From: Apoda limacodes
Taxonomy: Eukaryota; Arthropoda; Insecta; Lepidoptera; Limacodidae
Reading direction: 5' to 3'
DNA length: 64,000 nucleotides
Assembly (NCBI GenBank): GCA_946406115.1
Contig: OX291542.1
Coordinates: 24,253,321-24,317,320 of the forward strand
The position numbers and the translations under genes were made by a program. Below, in pieces: positions 1 through 12,700 of this stretch; positions within the stretch are counted from its first letter, which is position 1, and each line of letters opens with the position of its first letter. The notes under the pieces were generated by a model. It worked only from the letters and a program-made list of their open reading frames with translations, searched no databases and was not told the origin of the DNA.

Positions 1-508
1 CTATTTTCCGGGCGACTTCAATAAAATCAGTAATTCTTGTAAAAAAAAACAAAATTTTCTTTTTAGTTAGATTTTCACCCAATGTAACGCATATTAATAA
101 GAGGACTCTACGAAAGTTATTTTCTGTGGCTAATGGTGCGGCGTCAGCACTATCGATTCGCCAATTTTCTCGCACTCACACCGTCCTGTACATTGTGTCA
201 CTACCGCGAGTTACAGAAAACGGAACAAGTACACTTCGGAGTGCAGTTAGAGTTAGTTAGACCAATGGATCAATGTACATATATGAGTGTGTGAACGGAT
301 ATGGACGCGTGCTTGTGTGACGCGAAATAGGTATTCTTGTATAAAAAGTCTCTTTATAATGATGAAATTTAACGCTAATCTCATTGTTTTATGAAGCAAT
401 GAGAACTGAATCACTATGTTGATTGGCAAGGGCCAACTGATCAATATCACAATTTTGTTAGGTATATTATGTGTAACAAAAAATATTGATTTGATTTGTC
501 ATTTACAG
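1..508. other. Prp39 intron upstream of the first visible exon
   Basis: AT-rich sequence that ends in the acceptor TTTACAG at 502-508. The missing 5' exons of Prp39 must lie further left, outside the window. I see no other gene or repeat here. Confidence 0.6.
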
Positions 509-3500
509 AGCGACGTTGAAGCTGCTCGCGATGCGTATGACGCGTTTTTATCGCACTACCCGTACTGTTACGGGTACTGGAGGAAGTACGCAGATTATGA
601 GAAACGTAAAGGAAGTAAAAAGAAGTGCCTTGAGGTAAGTTTTTATTGTTTTGAATTTTGTTATTTAAGTCACTTGGTTTTAATTAGAAATGCTTTACAC
701 CATTTATATATAATGATTTTTACATCGATTTATTAAATCGTTTTTAGTCATAACTGGTATTTTGCAAACTTTATTTTTTTCCAACAGCCCATCGAGTGTC
801 AACGTAAGGCAAACACGGCTATACGCATCGGAGAATTATTTAACCTTCACATATATCTTTCTGTAGTGATTTGTTTGTGGTGTATATTTTATATATTAGT
901 TGACATATTTACAATATTTTGTACACGCATGATGTATTGTATAAATCGAATTTTACATGTGTTTTTTTATTATTTAAGTTAGCATAGTTAATTGATAAAT
1001 AATTTCTCTATAAAATATTTATAAATTAATCCATGGAAGCATGGAGCGCAACAGGTCCACATTAATTAGCCATAGAGTGGCATTAGGACGGAAGACACCG
1101 AAGAGAGCGGACGTCTGCGTCGTCGACACATCGGGTTTGAACAGGTGTAATATTTGCCCAGACAAACATTTTTATATAATTAAAAGCGAATCTTTGTATT
1201 ATAATGATATTTTTTACCGATACAACGATTCGCTTTATTTTAAAAGAAATCTACATGAATATGCTATTGAATATTCTCTTGCTTGTTAGTATTGTCGTAA
1301 TTGCGACAATATTTATGTGCTAAGAGGCGAGAGCGCGCTTGATTCGGACGTTCAATTTCAGGTGTTGGAAAGAGGGCTCAAAGCGATTCCTCTATCAGTG
1401 GACCTCTGGATACACTATTTAAATCACATAAAAACTACAAGAACTGAAGACCATACTTATATTAGAGCGCAGTATGAAAGAGCAATAGGTAAATATCTTT
1501 TTATGTATTTTTATACAATGTCCTGATCATCAAGTTTTAAAGCGACTACATATAGACTTATAAAAATAATAAATAACAATTTTATTTGCCGCCTTTTTTT
1601 AGGATTTCATTTAAGTTAGTTAATATTATTGTCACTAGTAATGTAATAAATAATGCATTTTAATAAGACTGTTAAAATATATGTAATTACTATTAATATG
1701 AATAATCTAAATTAATAACTAATAAGTGATATTTAGGAATGTATTTTCTTAATTCAAATAAATAAAAAAAAAGGATTTTTAACAGTTTAGTATATGTTTT
1801 CTGATAAAAACTCATTTTAAATTTTCAGACTCTTGCGGTCTGGAATTTCGTTCAGACCGTCTGTGGGAATCCTACATCAAATGGGAGGCCGAGAACGGTT
1901 CAGCCCTCAACGTGACCAACATATACGATCGCTTGCTAGCCACTCCCACACTCGGATACACTTCGCATTTTGACAAGTTCGTATCCCAGTGTGGATTTTA
2001 CATATTAATTTATCACACCTACATTTGATTTTTAATTTAAAATTAATTTATAAGTACACCATTTAATAAATTAATTGGCTTGGTATTAATTTCTGCTGTA
2101 AAATTTATATTATACTTTATATAGAATTAATATTTATGTTTATTGTAAGTAAGCGTAAGTCAAATAAAGAATTGCGCTGTTTTATTTCTACATTCTTTCT
2201 TTTTTTGATCACATCCATAGCGTATAAAATGTAATTAGTAATCTACTTCATAGCTTAGTTGTTAGATTCCATTCATGATATGGAATAACTTACAGTATAA
2301 ATGTGAAATTTGTTTAAATTTGGCATTGCATAAATGGCATAAATTGGCCCTGGATAAACAGCAATGGTTTTTGAGCTCTATCGACAGATTCTACAGAGGA
2401 TTTTCTGTGGGCGAGACCGCGGGGCGAAGCTTGTGAATATTTTCTTGTAATAAGATAATAATTATGCTGTGCTTTCAATTACATGTGACTGGATACTCTT
2501 GATGATGAGTGGTATTTATATTTAATGTTATAATGTAAAAACCTTACAAATTAATAAATCTAAATCTATGAGGATAGGAAATAATTTAACTAAAAAAACT
2601 ATCTCGAAAACTGTATTTCTTTTTCTAGACATTGACTATGATTTTAGGAAACAGGTAACATTAGCTCTAAAATAAAAGAAAACAAAAAATATTCTGTCAC
2701 AGCATTGGTCCCAAATTATGTAAAGCTTGCACTATGAGCACAGGGCTATATGTAAAAACATACATATTGCATACAATAATTTATATAAATGTTGGTCCTG
2801 TCGAGTCCCAATTAGGGCACAGTGGGGCCGGCGAGATAATAATTGCTTTATTGTAACAGTTTTCAAGAGCATGTGATGGCAGAGCCGGTAACAGGGGTGA
2901 TATCTCGCACGGAGCTGGTACGATTGCGGTGTGAGGTGCGCGATGCGGCGGGCTCACAGCCACAACTGGACCTGCCACCAGGCGAGGACGAACCTTCTGA
3001 CCACGTGGTGAGTACGTTACGTACGACCGTGCACTAAAGCACACCACTTTTCATAGACGTAATGAAGCATCATGGACCTAGCTTCTGGAACGGGACAAGC
3101 TGGGGGCATGGCGAACATAGGGTAGCATTGTATCCTACGGAAAAAAAATGTTTCCAGGTGATATATTGAGCCACTATACCTGACAGGTGATATGATTTTG
3201 CATCAGAGCTGATTTTGGACTTGTTGTAGGGTTATTATTACGTAACGTACGACCGTGCACTAAAGCACACCACTTTTCATAGACGTAATGAAGCAACATG
3301 GACCTAGCTTCTGGAACGGGACAAGCTGGGGGCATGGCGAACATAGGGTAGCATTGTATCCTACGGGAAAAAAATGTTTCCAGGTGATATATTGGGCCAC
3401 TGAGAGGTGATATGATTTTGCATCAGAGCTGATTTTGGACTTGTTGTAGGGTCAAAAAAAGTCATAGGTACCTTTTCATCTCGATCTGGAATTGCCACGG

Positions 3501-3770
3501 TAATAATATTTCCTTGGGTGATGCCGCGTGGTGCTATCCTAATATACATGTGCTATTGGAGTTCCGTAGAAACTTCAAAAAGTTACTTTTTAAGCTTCTA
3601 AAACTTCTGCGCAATATTTTCTTGTAACTAATTAATTGGGTTTTTTCTTCTCGTAACAGGCATCGGAAGAAGAAGCTCAAGCGATTAAGGAACGTGTGAT
3701 CGCGGCGCGGCGGAAGGTTCACAAGACAACAGGCGAGGAAGTGGCAGCGCGGTGGGCCTTCGAGGAATGC
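509..3770 (+). other. Prp39: Prp39 exons 1-5 (N-terminal HAT repeats)
   Basis: Five exons covering the first HAT block and the acidic linker. Exon 509-634 (phase 0) ends GAG|GTAAGT. Exon 1362-1488 opens with GTGTTGGAAAG and ends in phase 1. Exon 1829-1976 ends in phase 2. Exon 2860-3007 carries the EHV motif and an acidic stretch. Exon 3660-3770 ends with RWAFEEC before GTTAGT. The introns 635-1361, 1489-1828 and 1977-2859 are AT-rich, and I recognise nothing in them. Intron 3008-3659 holds a tandem duplication. Confidence 0.85.
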
Positions 3771-6700
3771 GTTAGTTTCTATAGATTGTATCCATAACAA
3801 AATATGTGTTCAGCTGTAATTTTTTTTAGTTTTTAGGGTTTCGTACTTCAAAAGGAAAAAAGAAACCGTCTGTCTGTCTGTCAGTCAGTCAAGAACCTTT
3901 TTCTCAGGAACGCGTGAAGGTATTAAGTTGAAATTAATATCAAATTTAGTATTTTAAGTTTGAAGCTGTAGAAAATTCAAGCTTCTAAGTCAACGCAATA
4001 AAAATAAGGCCAATTTTGGCATTCAGAAATAAATCAAAACTAATGGGGGTTTTCCCGGTGTCCTAGAATCATGAAATTTGACACGAAGACATCACAAATA
4101 CTGGAAAAAAATTAATAACACATTAAAAAAAGTTTCTATGTCTTTAACACAAGAACGCACGGAGTTATCAAATTGAAATTAATATCAAATACTAAAGTCT
4201 ACGGTCACTTATGTTGTATAAAAATCGAGCTTCTTAGTCAAAGCAATAAAATAATATGCACAAAATACGGTCCTTTTTGTCGCATATTGTGACACAAATA
4301 AATCAAAACCTATGTGCCCAGACACCACGCGGGCGCGGGTGCGTGTACGGAGATGGGCGCGAGCGCGCGGGTCTTGCCGCCGTTTCGGTCACACCGTCAG
4401 CGATATTCTGGCGGGTCAGACGTAATAAAACAATGGACAGTTAATATAATGGATAAAATTTATACCTTCAATAGAAAATGAGTTATGTGAAATCTGGAAT
4501 ACATAATATGAATAATTCCACACGATATATGCTGATTTAAGGTTGCATACTGAAAAAATTTATATATATACAAGAATGTCTATAAGTACCTTAGATAACA
4601 TTTTAAATAGTATAGGCAAAAGATAATGATATAAATTCCTTCGTATTTATTCCCATTTTTGAGGCCGCCAGTAATGAGCGACTAAACAGTCTACACGCAC
4701 TATCCGGTGAGGCTGATACCGGTGGATTGTACGGGAGAAACCTAGTGGCGTAAATGAAGCCATCTGCCACGCTCATCTGCGCCCGCGTCTGCGACTGTAA
4801 CACCTAGGCGCGTCACATTCAGTGTGTTTGTAAAGCGCAATTTAATATGTTAAAACTAGACGCACTCGCAAGTTAAAATAATAACAATTTAATGTTTTAA
4901 AATTAATAAATTTATTAAAGTTAATACAAGTTTTTGTTGTTTCTTCTATAGAGTTAGAGGTCGAAGTGAATACTATTGAAGTCCAGACTGAGGTTTATAT
5001 AGTAATACGATCACACCTCTGGTGGTGACAGTGGGGTGTTTGTTGACCATTAATATTCTGGAAACATGTTGATGTTCTATTCTTTCTGAATTAATTGATA
5101 TTACCCTATTGTTAGTCTGTCAATTGAGTCTTCGTATTCCATGGAGTGATAATACGTTGTTGATTGACAGGCTCAGGTTCTGTTAAAGTGTCCTTTGTTG
5201 CAATTGACCTGTTTTCTGCTGTTCTGTTAGGCAATACAGATAGGGGTATTTGATTCGCACACGCGCCCGCCTTGTGTCTGTTTTTACACTATGGGGTACT
5301 TCCTGTTGACCTGGAATCATGAAATTTGGCAAGAAGCAAGATGTTATATCACAAATATAGAAAAAAAAACAAAAACTGGTCTTTAACCTGTGAGACTTAA
5401 TCTCATGATGGAAAAAGCCCCCTTTGTGCATTGCACAAGAAAACCACGGCCCCTAGTCCTGGCAGCCCCGCTTGTCCTGACTAAGGTAGCGGTCAAGGTA
5501 ACGGTGGGGCAGGGGGTGCGCAGAATCCCCGTCAGAGATCTGGCTACCACAATCACCGACTACTGGCCCTGGTAACGTACAATGCACGGACTTTGAAGAA
5601 TGACGAAAAGATTGTTGAGCTCGGAGAAGAAGTTAACAAGCTACGCTGAGTATAATAGACCTATTTTTAGTCCGAAGGACTCGATATTGCTCACATCCGG
5701 CGACTTGTTCCACTTTCGGGAGGGCGAACAACTATTCCAAAGGTGGTGTCAGGTTTTTCGTCTACAAGTCCCTCATTAACAACATTAAGGCCATCGAGAA
5801 TGTGTTAAAGAGTAGCGTACTCAAAAAAAGAGTAGCGTACTTTGCCTTCCAAATTACCAAGACATATTCTCTAAAAGTGATACAGGTTTACGTACCGACT
5901 TCGGCACACTCAAATGATGAGGTTGAGGTTATGTATGAGGATATTGACAAACCCATACATACCTCCCCAACACGCTTTACTGGCGTAATGGGGGACTTTA
6001 ACGCAAAACTGGGCACTGGAAATGGCGATGAGCTGAAAATGGGGAAATTTGGAGTAGGGCAACGAAACCGTAGGGTCAAGCGATTGGTTGACTTTATGGA
6101 CAACTCTTATGAAAGACTTTTTATGACAAATTTGTTTATTAAAAAGCCACCTCACAGGTAATATACCTGAATGAGCCCTGGCGGTTTGACCAGAAAGGAG
6201 ATGGAATTTATCCTGACTTTTGATGAATATTCAGCGACGTCTCTGTGATCAATAGAGTAAAAACTGGCAGCGATCATCGCATGTTAAGAGGCACTCTGAA
6301 TATGAACCTCGAATTTGAAAGAAATCTTTTGATAAGGTTTACGCGCCGTCCAACGTCTGCCTTCCTACAGATCCCTTTCAGCTCGAACTTCAAAATCGCT
6401 TTCAGTGCCTAGTAAATTGCGAAAATGTCAAACCGGTTAGAGCTAAGCTCGCTGCAAAAATAGAACACAAAAAATCTCTGATCGGACTGGTCTTACAGAT
6501 ACCGACAGACAAACAGATCTTATGAAGGTGCGGCGCGAAATGAAATTGCAGTCTTCATCTCATAGGTCCGAATACATGTGGCTTAATAGACAAATCTTGA
6601 AGGCTATACGACGAGATATTTGCCACTTTAACACATCACGTGTAGAAAAGGCTATTGAGCGAAATAGAGGCTCAAAAGTGTTTCCAGATATCTGCCGACG

Positions 6701-9700
6701 ATATAGTGGTCATGGCAAATTCGCTGAAAGACCTAGGCACGATGTTCGGAGACCTCAGCATAGTTTTCCAACTGGTTGGCCTTAAAATGAATATGGATAA
6801 AACGAAGGTAATGTTCAGTGTCCATGTCGCGCCTATACCGGTTGTTGTTGGGAACACTGCTCTCGAAGTTCTTTACGAATACACATACCTAGGGCCAGTA
6901 GTCCAGTAAGGTAGGCCCAACTTTGAGAAATAGGTTTACCAAAGAAGAGTTTAGGAAACCACACATCATCTTTTCGTCCAAAATACCTAGGCCTAAAGAC
7001 GAAAGCCTATAATCAATGTGTGTTGCCAGTGATTACTTACGGTCTAGAAATGTGGTCTCCTACAGTTGGCTTTTGAATAAGCTCAGAGTTGCTCGGCGAG
7101 CTATGGAAAGAGCTATGCTTGATGTTTCTTTGCGCGATAAAATCTCGGTTTCTAAAGAACTTTGTCGCCGCAACCAAAGGCTAAACAAATATATGTAGGT
7201 TAAAAAAATTTAAATAAAAGCTTTTTATTTTTGGACTTAGTTGTCTGTTTTTCCAAGTTGTTAGGTAAAGTGTATTGCATAAATGTTTACCTATTCATAG
7301 ACATCTAATGAACAGAAAAAACCAAAAGCCCTGTCCTTTAAAAAACTTCTGAATTTTCAAAAATTTTTGCAGTTGGCCAACATTGGCAGTGTATGAAAAC
7401 AGCATCGTTTATTTTATTTTTTATATTATCTATTTTTAATGTATGGGCCGAATCGGCATTCAAATTACTCTGCTGTACCGACCTGTGCAGTGGGCACCGC
7501 TTTAAGACGTTTTAAAAATGTCGGTTCGGTTTAGCGATAGTGGTGTTGTGAATTGGGCAGGTGTCGTTGCATAACAATTGAAAGTCGTGGCCGTTGCAAA
7601 AGCTCAAATTTTGCTTGCGTAGTCAAATTTCGTCTATTTATAGATTAAGCGTCCATACTTCCACGTGAAGCCTCTAGAGCGGTGCCAGTTGAAAAACTGG
7701 AAATTGTACCTGGAGTGGGAGAAACAGCACGGGTCTCTGAAGCGGTCGCTGGTGCTGCATGAGAGGTGTCTCATCGCATGCGCGCTCTACGAGGAGTTCT
7801 GGATGAGGGTATGTTGATGACTTCGCGATATACTGGTAGGGCTTTCGATTGTGCACATCTGCTTATGCATTTTATTTTATCAGGTGTTTTTTTGTTGACA
7901 CCACCACGGTGGCAAACAAGCTAACGGTCCGCCTGATGGTAACCGCAGCCTAACCAGGGTTATAATAATATTTATAATCTATTAATATTTTTACATTATT
8001 TAATTTTGAATGCACATCTTATACCGCTTTTCACTTTGAATTAGCAGCAATTATTGCTATATTCTTTTTATATTTTTTACGTTGGCCAATTTTACATTCT
8101 CGGCTAAATTATGTCTTCGCCTCCGACTCGAAATACGTTCCGGCCTCGTGTGTAACTACTTAGCTCACTTGTGTATCAATGTACTATTAATGCGTAGCTC
8201 GTGAAATTCTTGGAAGAGCGATCAGAAGCGCATCCAGAACTGATCGCAGTGGAGCGAGAGGTGCTGGAGCGGGCGTGTACCGTGCATCATTTGGACAAGT
8301 CTGAGCTCCACTTATACTGGGCGCATTTCGAAGAGGCCCAAGGGAACGCTGCGAAGGCGTCCGAAATACTCGACCGGATAGAGAAGGCCTGTCCGAACAT
8401 CGTTCAAATACAGTACAGGTTACTTAATTATGTTTTCTTATGGGTAACTTTGTAGGATGCTCTGAATTTCTGAAACTGTTTCTCTTTCATAAAACTAGTT
8501 TTGATAAATTAGGAGTATGACGTAGGTATATTTAGTATGAACCCACCATCAAAAGTTCCTTAAAATAGATGATTTTATAGTTATATAACTGATATTCATT
8601 TCTATCTTTTATCGTATAATTACAACTGCTAATGACTTATAAAGTCCTAGTACATAAATCTTAGTAACACACAAAATCTTCATTAATTAAAAATTAATTA
8701 ATTAGAATTAAGAAATACAATTTAATACACATACATAGAAATATTCTTTTTTTGTTTATGACTCCCTGAAGGTAAAGAGTCTTATAAGAAACCATACATG
8801 CCATATATATAGCTATATCATCAATTTAAAGAAATAATTTCATAGCAAAGATGCAGTCCAGAGATTAACCTCGAGCCAGGAATTGAACCTGCGACCCTTA
8901 TACGGCATATAGAATATATTTTCTTCTAAGACTAACCTTCAGGGAGTCATAAATAAAGAAAGATTATTTCTATATATGTGTATTATACTTTATTTCTTAA
9001 TTCTATGAATTATATTATATTACCTTATATCATATAACGTGCCCCGCTGGAGTTAGCTACTTCGACAAAGTGGGCTGCGGCAGCGAATCCTCTTAACGCA
9101 CGCAGCTGTGCCACGCTGGAGTTAGCTACTTCGACAGAGTGGGCTGCGGCAGCGAATCCTTTTAACACACGCAGACGTGCCACGCTGGGGTTAGCTACTT
9201 TGACAGAGTAGGCTGCGGCATCGATTCTTTTTACTGGGCTGCGTTGGTCGCTCAACTGCTTATTTTTGCTGGATGCAGGAAAGTAATTTAAACTCGTCGT
9301 GGTCCCTGTGCGTTTCTTCTGCGTGACTGCTTCCTTCGAACTTGGTCTAATCTTGTGGTTGCTGTTACTCTGTACGGATGAACCAGACCCTGGAGTTGGT
9401 CTGTCCGGAATTACGGTATTCTAGCTGTTAACGATATTGCCGCTAGGTCTTCTTCATGGCTGCTGGTTTTCACTGTTTGTTTGACTGGATTTTGTTCTGC
9501 CAGTTTCTTTGATTTTCCTGCTTTACTCCTTGTTGTAGTACAGGTGAAAGGTGCGTCTTCTCCACGGTTTCACCTTTTAAAAGTTTATTAAAAAGGTTAA
9601 TAACATTTTGAGCGGACGGCGGCAGTTTCGGTGTGACGCGTCTATGGATTTGATGATAATGCAAAAAATCGTGCGTAGGTCTGCCTACATATAGCTTTCC

Positions 9701-12700
9701 TCGATGACTGATTGATTAGAAATTGACTGATGCATTTTAATATGTCAATTGCGAGCGAAAGATGTTAGTAGCGACCTCTCTTTCATTTGTCGACAAGTAA
9801 ATTACCAAGCAGTTGAGTAATAATAGGATTGTCTTTTACCATCTAAAATAGAAGCATTCTGCAGCGCCACCACGAGACATTGTTAAAACATATAAAAGAT
9901 ACTAATAATAAAAAGTTATTTCTAGACGCGTGAACCTAGAACGGCGTCGAGGCGACTACGAGAAGTGTGTACAACTCTACGAAGGCTACATAGCGTCGGC
10001 AAAGACCAAAGGCATAGCTTCGGCGCTGGCCGTTAAGTACGCGCGCTTTCTGTTCCACGTGAAGAAAGATCCCGTGGCAGCTAGGAAAGCGCTTGATGAT
10101 GCCATCGCTAAGGAACCACTGAACCAGAGACTACATTTACAGCGGCTGGATCTTGCGCTGCATACGCCTGAAACGCCCTATGAGGTTTTGGAAGGTTAGT
10201 TTTGTGCATTTAGCAGCTAAGTTACGGTGTGAAAGCTGAAGGAATTCGGCTACAATTATGTACTGTGGGAACTTTCCGGGATAAAATTTATTATATATAT
10301 GGGTTCATTTAGGGTATAAGCTTTTTTTATTCCAAATTTCAGGCAAAATGGTTCTGTTCTGTTTTTCCAATTTTATTAAGCCTCGCAGACGTTGCTCTGG
10401 CCTTTGTGCTCTAGCGCCATAAGTAGAGGGGATTCGTTGGTTCTGGCGCACTTCCCCCCAACCTCAACCCCTCGCCTAAAAAAAAAGCTCACCAACTTTT
10501 TTCTGCTTTGTACGACTCGCGCTTGACCACTCTCAATACATCGTTGGTTCTGGCACACTACCCTCCAACCCCAACCCCTCGCCTAAACTAACCTAACTTT
10601 TCTGCCCCCGCACGACTCGCGCTTGACCACTCTCAAAACCACCTCTGTGTCTGGGGTGTGGCGACTCGCGCTTGACCACTCTCAAAACCACCCCCTGTGT
10701 CTGGGATACGTCGACTCACGCTTGACCAGAACTACCACGTGACATCACTGTAGGTTCTGTGTAGTTTTGTTAAGTATTTATATCATTATCGTAATGGGTC
10801 TATCGTATTTTTCCGTTCATTAGTTATTCTTATTTAATTACAATGTCGTGAGTGCGATAATGATGTTTGTGGTGACATTCCTAATACCTTTTTAATTATA
10901 TTTGTACTTGTAAGATAAATCGTATATATATAGGATAGTCGAGAGTATCCGAGTTACAATTTATCATCAAGTGATTGAATTCATCCTGTGTGATACTGAG
11001 GCTGGTTCTATTTACTTCAAAAAAAGCTATGGAGGTATGTGTTTTTTTGCTTTATAATTCTTTATCTATATTTATTATATATATTACAGACCCTCAAAAC
11101 TATGTGTTTGTTTGAATGTCTATTACTTAAACCAATTTTGTTTAGGTTTTCACTTTAGGCAAATTTTTGATTCAAATTATTATACAAATATGTTTTTAAA
11201 GCATAGGCTTATTTTATTACAGAATTCAACATTTAACGTAATGGAAGAAAACACGTTCAAGCATTACTACTACGCTACATCGGATGATGAGCAATCAACT
11301 GAGAAGGCCTTAGAAACAACAAAGCTCAAACGGTCTCGTCGAAATAGTATCGACTCATTCTTTGAGGGGACCAATCAGAAGAAAAAGAAACTCAGCTCTA
11401 CAGTGGCGAGATCTTCAAAAGATGGTATCCCTGGTGTCACATACTTGTCTACTAATAATGATGATGGGGCTCATGCTACACATTTGATAAAAATTGAGGT
11501 GTATGACCTCATAAAATTGAAAAAAGTACCAGTAGATGAACATTGGAAACACTCAGAAGTGAGGATCAAATATTATACGGATACAAAAGATGAAAAATAT
11601 GAGCAAACGAAGGGTATCATATTTGATATCACGAAGCAAATGGCAGAAACCAATAACTGTAAAAAATACTTTTTTAAAAAGTAATCTCTAATAGCTAAAT
11701 TAATTTATAAGAACCAGCTTCAGTATTACTCGAAATCAACTTTGAATCAAATTGTATCATGTTTGAGTTTTATTGTGAATGAATGAATAAATGATATAAA
11801 TAAAAAATATTTTTTTGTTTTTTAACCACTAATTACACAAACACACACATAAGAAAAAAACATTTTTTTTATTTTAAAAAGTTTTATTATCAAAAATTGT
11901 TTTAAACATATCATATAATAAAATATCATTACATAGAGTGTTATTACTAAAGTGGTTTACAAAATCAATCATTGATTGACCATGAAACTTAAAATACAAA
12001 TAAACAAGACAATATTCCCCACAAACAGTTGTAAAGTCATTTTGAACTCTTTTATTATTGTAACTCCATATCTTAGTATTCTTATTTAAGAAATATAAAT
12101 GATGTCTACTAGGTTTACGACCATAAGAATCAAAGTATTCACCTAATCCATTTTTATTAATATGTATTCCCACCCAATGCGATCCAGGTTGATTGTCAAC
12201 ATCTAAATTACTAATGAGAAAAGCAGGTAGGTGCATGAGTACTGGTAATCTATTTGCAGCAAATACATTTAGTTTAATTTTCGGAGAAATTATCTTTAAA
12301 CATTTTTGAATATCTAAAGTATTCATTTCAGAATGTTGATATTATGAATGTCAAAAGTATAATAAGTCCTTTCATTGAGTTCTAATTATTATATTTTAGC
12401 TACTGTAATCTACTGAAACATTACGATTTTTATCTATTTCAATAACATTATCAAATTCAGCATACACTATACAGTTTATTGTTTGTATGAGTGCTGCTTC
12501 AAAACGAACTTCAAGTCTTACGCTTCCATGTCTAATAAGATTCCAATGAGACGTAGAACTAGCTGATAAGTCTGGAGTTAAATCAAATGCCATCAAACAA
12601 TATCCATTTGCATATTGTTCCCTAGAAATAGCATTACCATCATTCAAAAAGTGAATACCTGACCCGGAAAATAGTGTATGGTAAGCTGTGGTAAATATAT

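Larger units (their letters stand above)
7644..10194 (+). other. Prp39: Prp39 exons 6-8 (C-terminal HAT repeats)
   Basis: Exon 7644-7808 encodes [19 protein letters not shown] through [10 protein letters not shown] and ends AGG|GTATGT. Exon 8198-8418 encodes the next HAT pair, including ACTVHHL and [12 protein letters not shown], and ends in phase 2. Exon 9926-10194 encodes [19 protein letters not shown] and AVKYARFLF and ends in phase 1 before GTTAGT. Order and sequence match the C-terminal half of PRPF39. Confidence 0.88.
10422..11716. repeat. Left TIR of the Polinton
   Basis: About 1295 bases that recur inverted at 22051-23344. The inner boundary is visible where both read ...ATAAGAACCA and then diverge (GCTTCAG on the left, TCCTTAC on the right). 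The outer third holds short subterminal repeats; the inner two thirds hold a TATA box and a two-exon gene. Differences seen include ATG versus ATA at codon level near 11641 and a few substitutions and homopolymer changes. Confidence 0.95.

Noticed and set aside
10436..10735. CRISPR-like array from the spaced repeats
   Set aside because: Irregular spacing, eukaryotic context and mirrored at the other TIR; these are Polinton subterminal repeats.
11112..11222. Upstream extension of the TIR protein to 190 residues
   Set aside because: It reads through what looks like an intron (GTATGT at 11035 to TTACAG at 11222). The spliced start at 11029 gives a cleaner gene.
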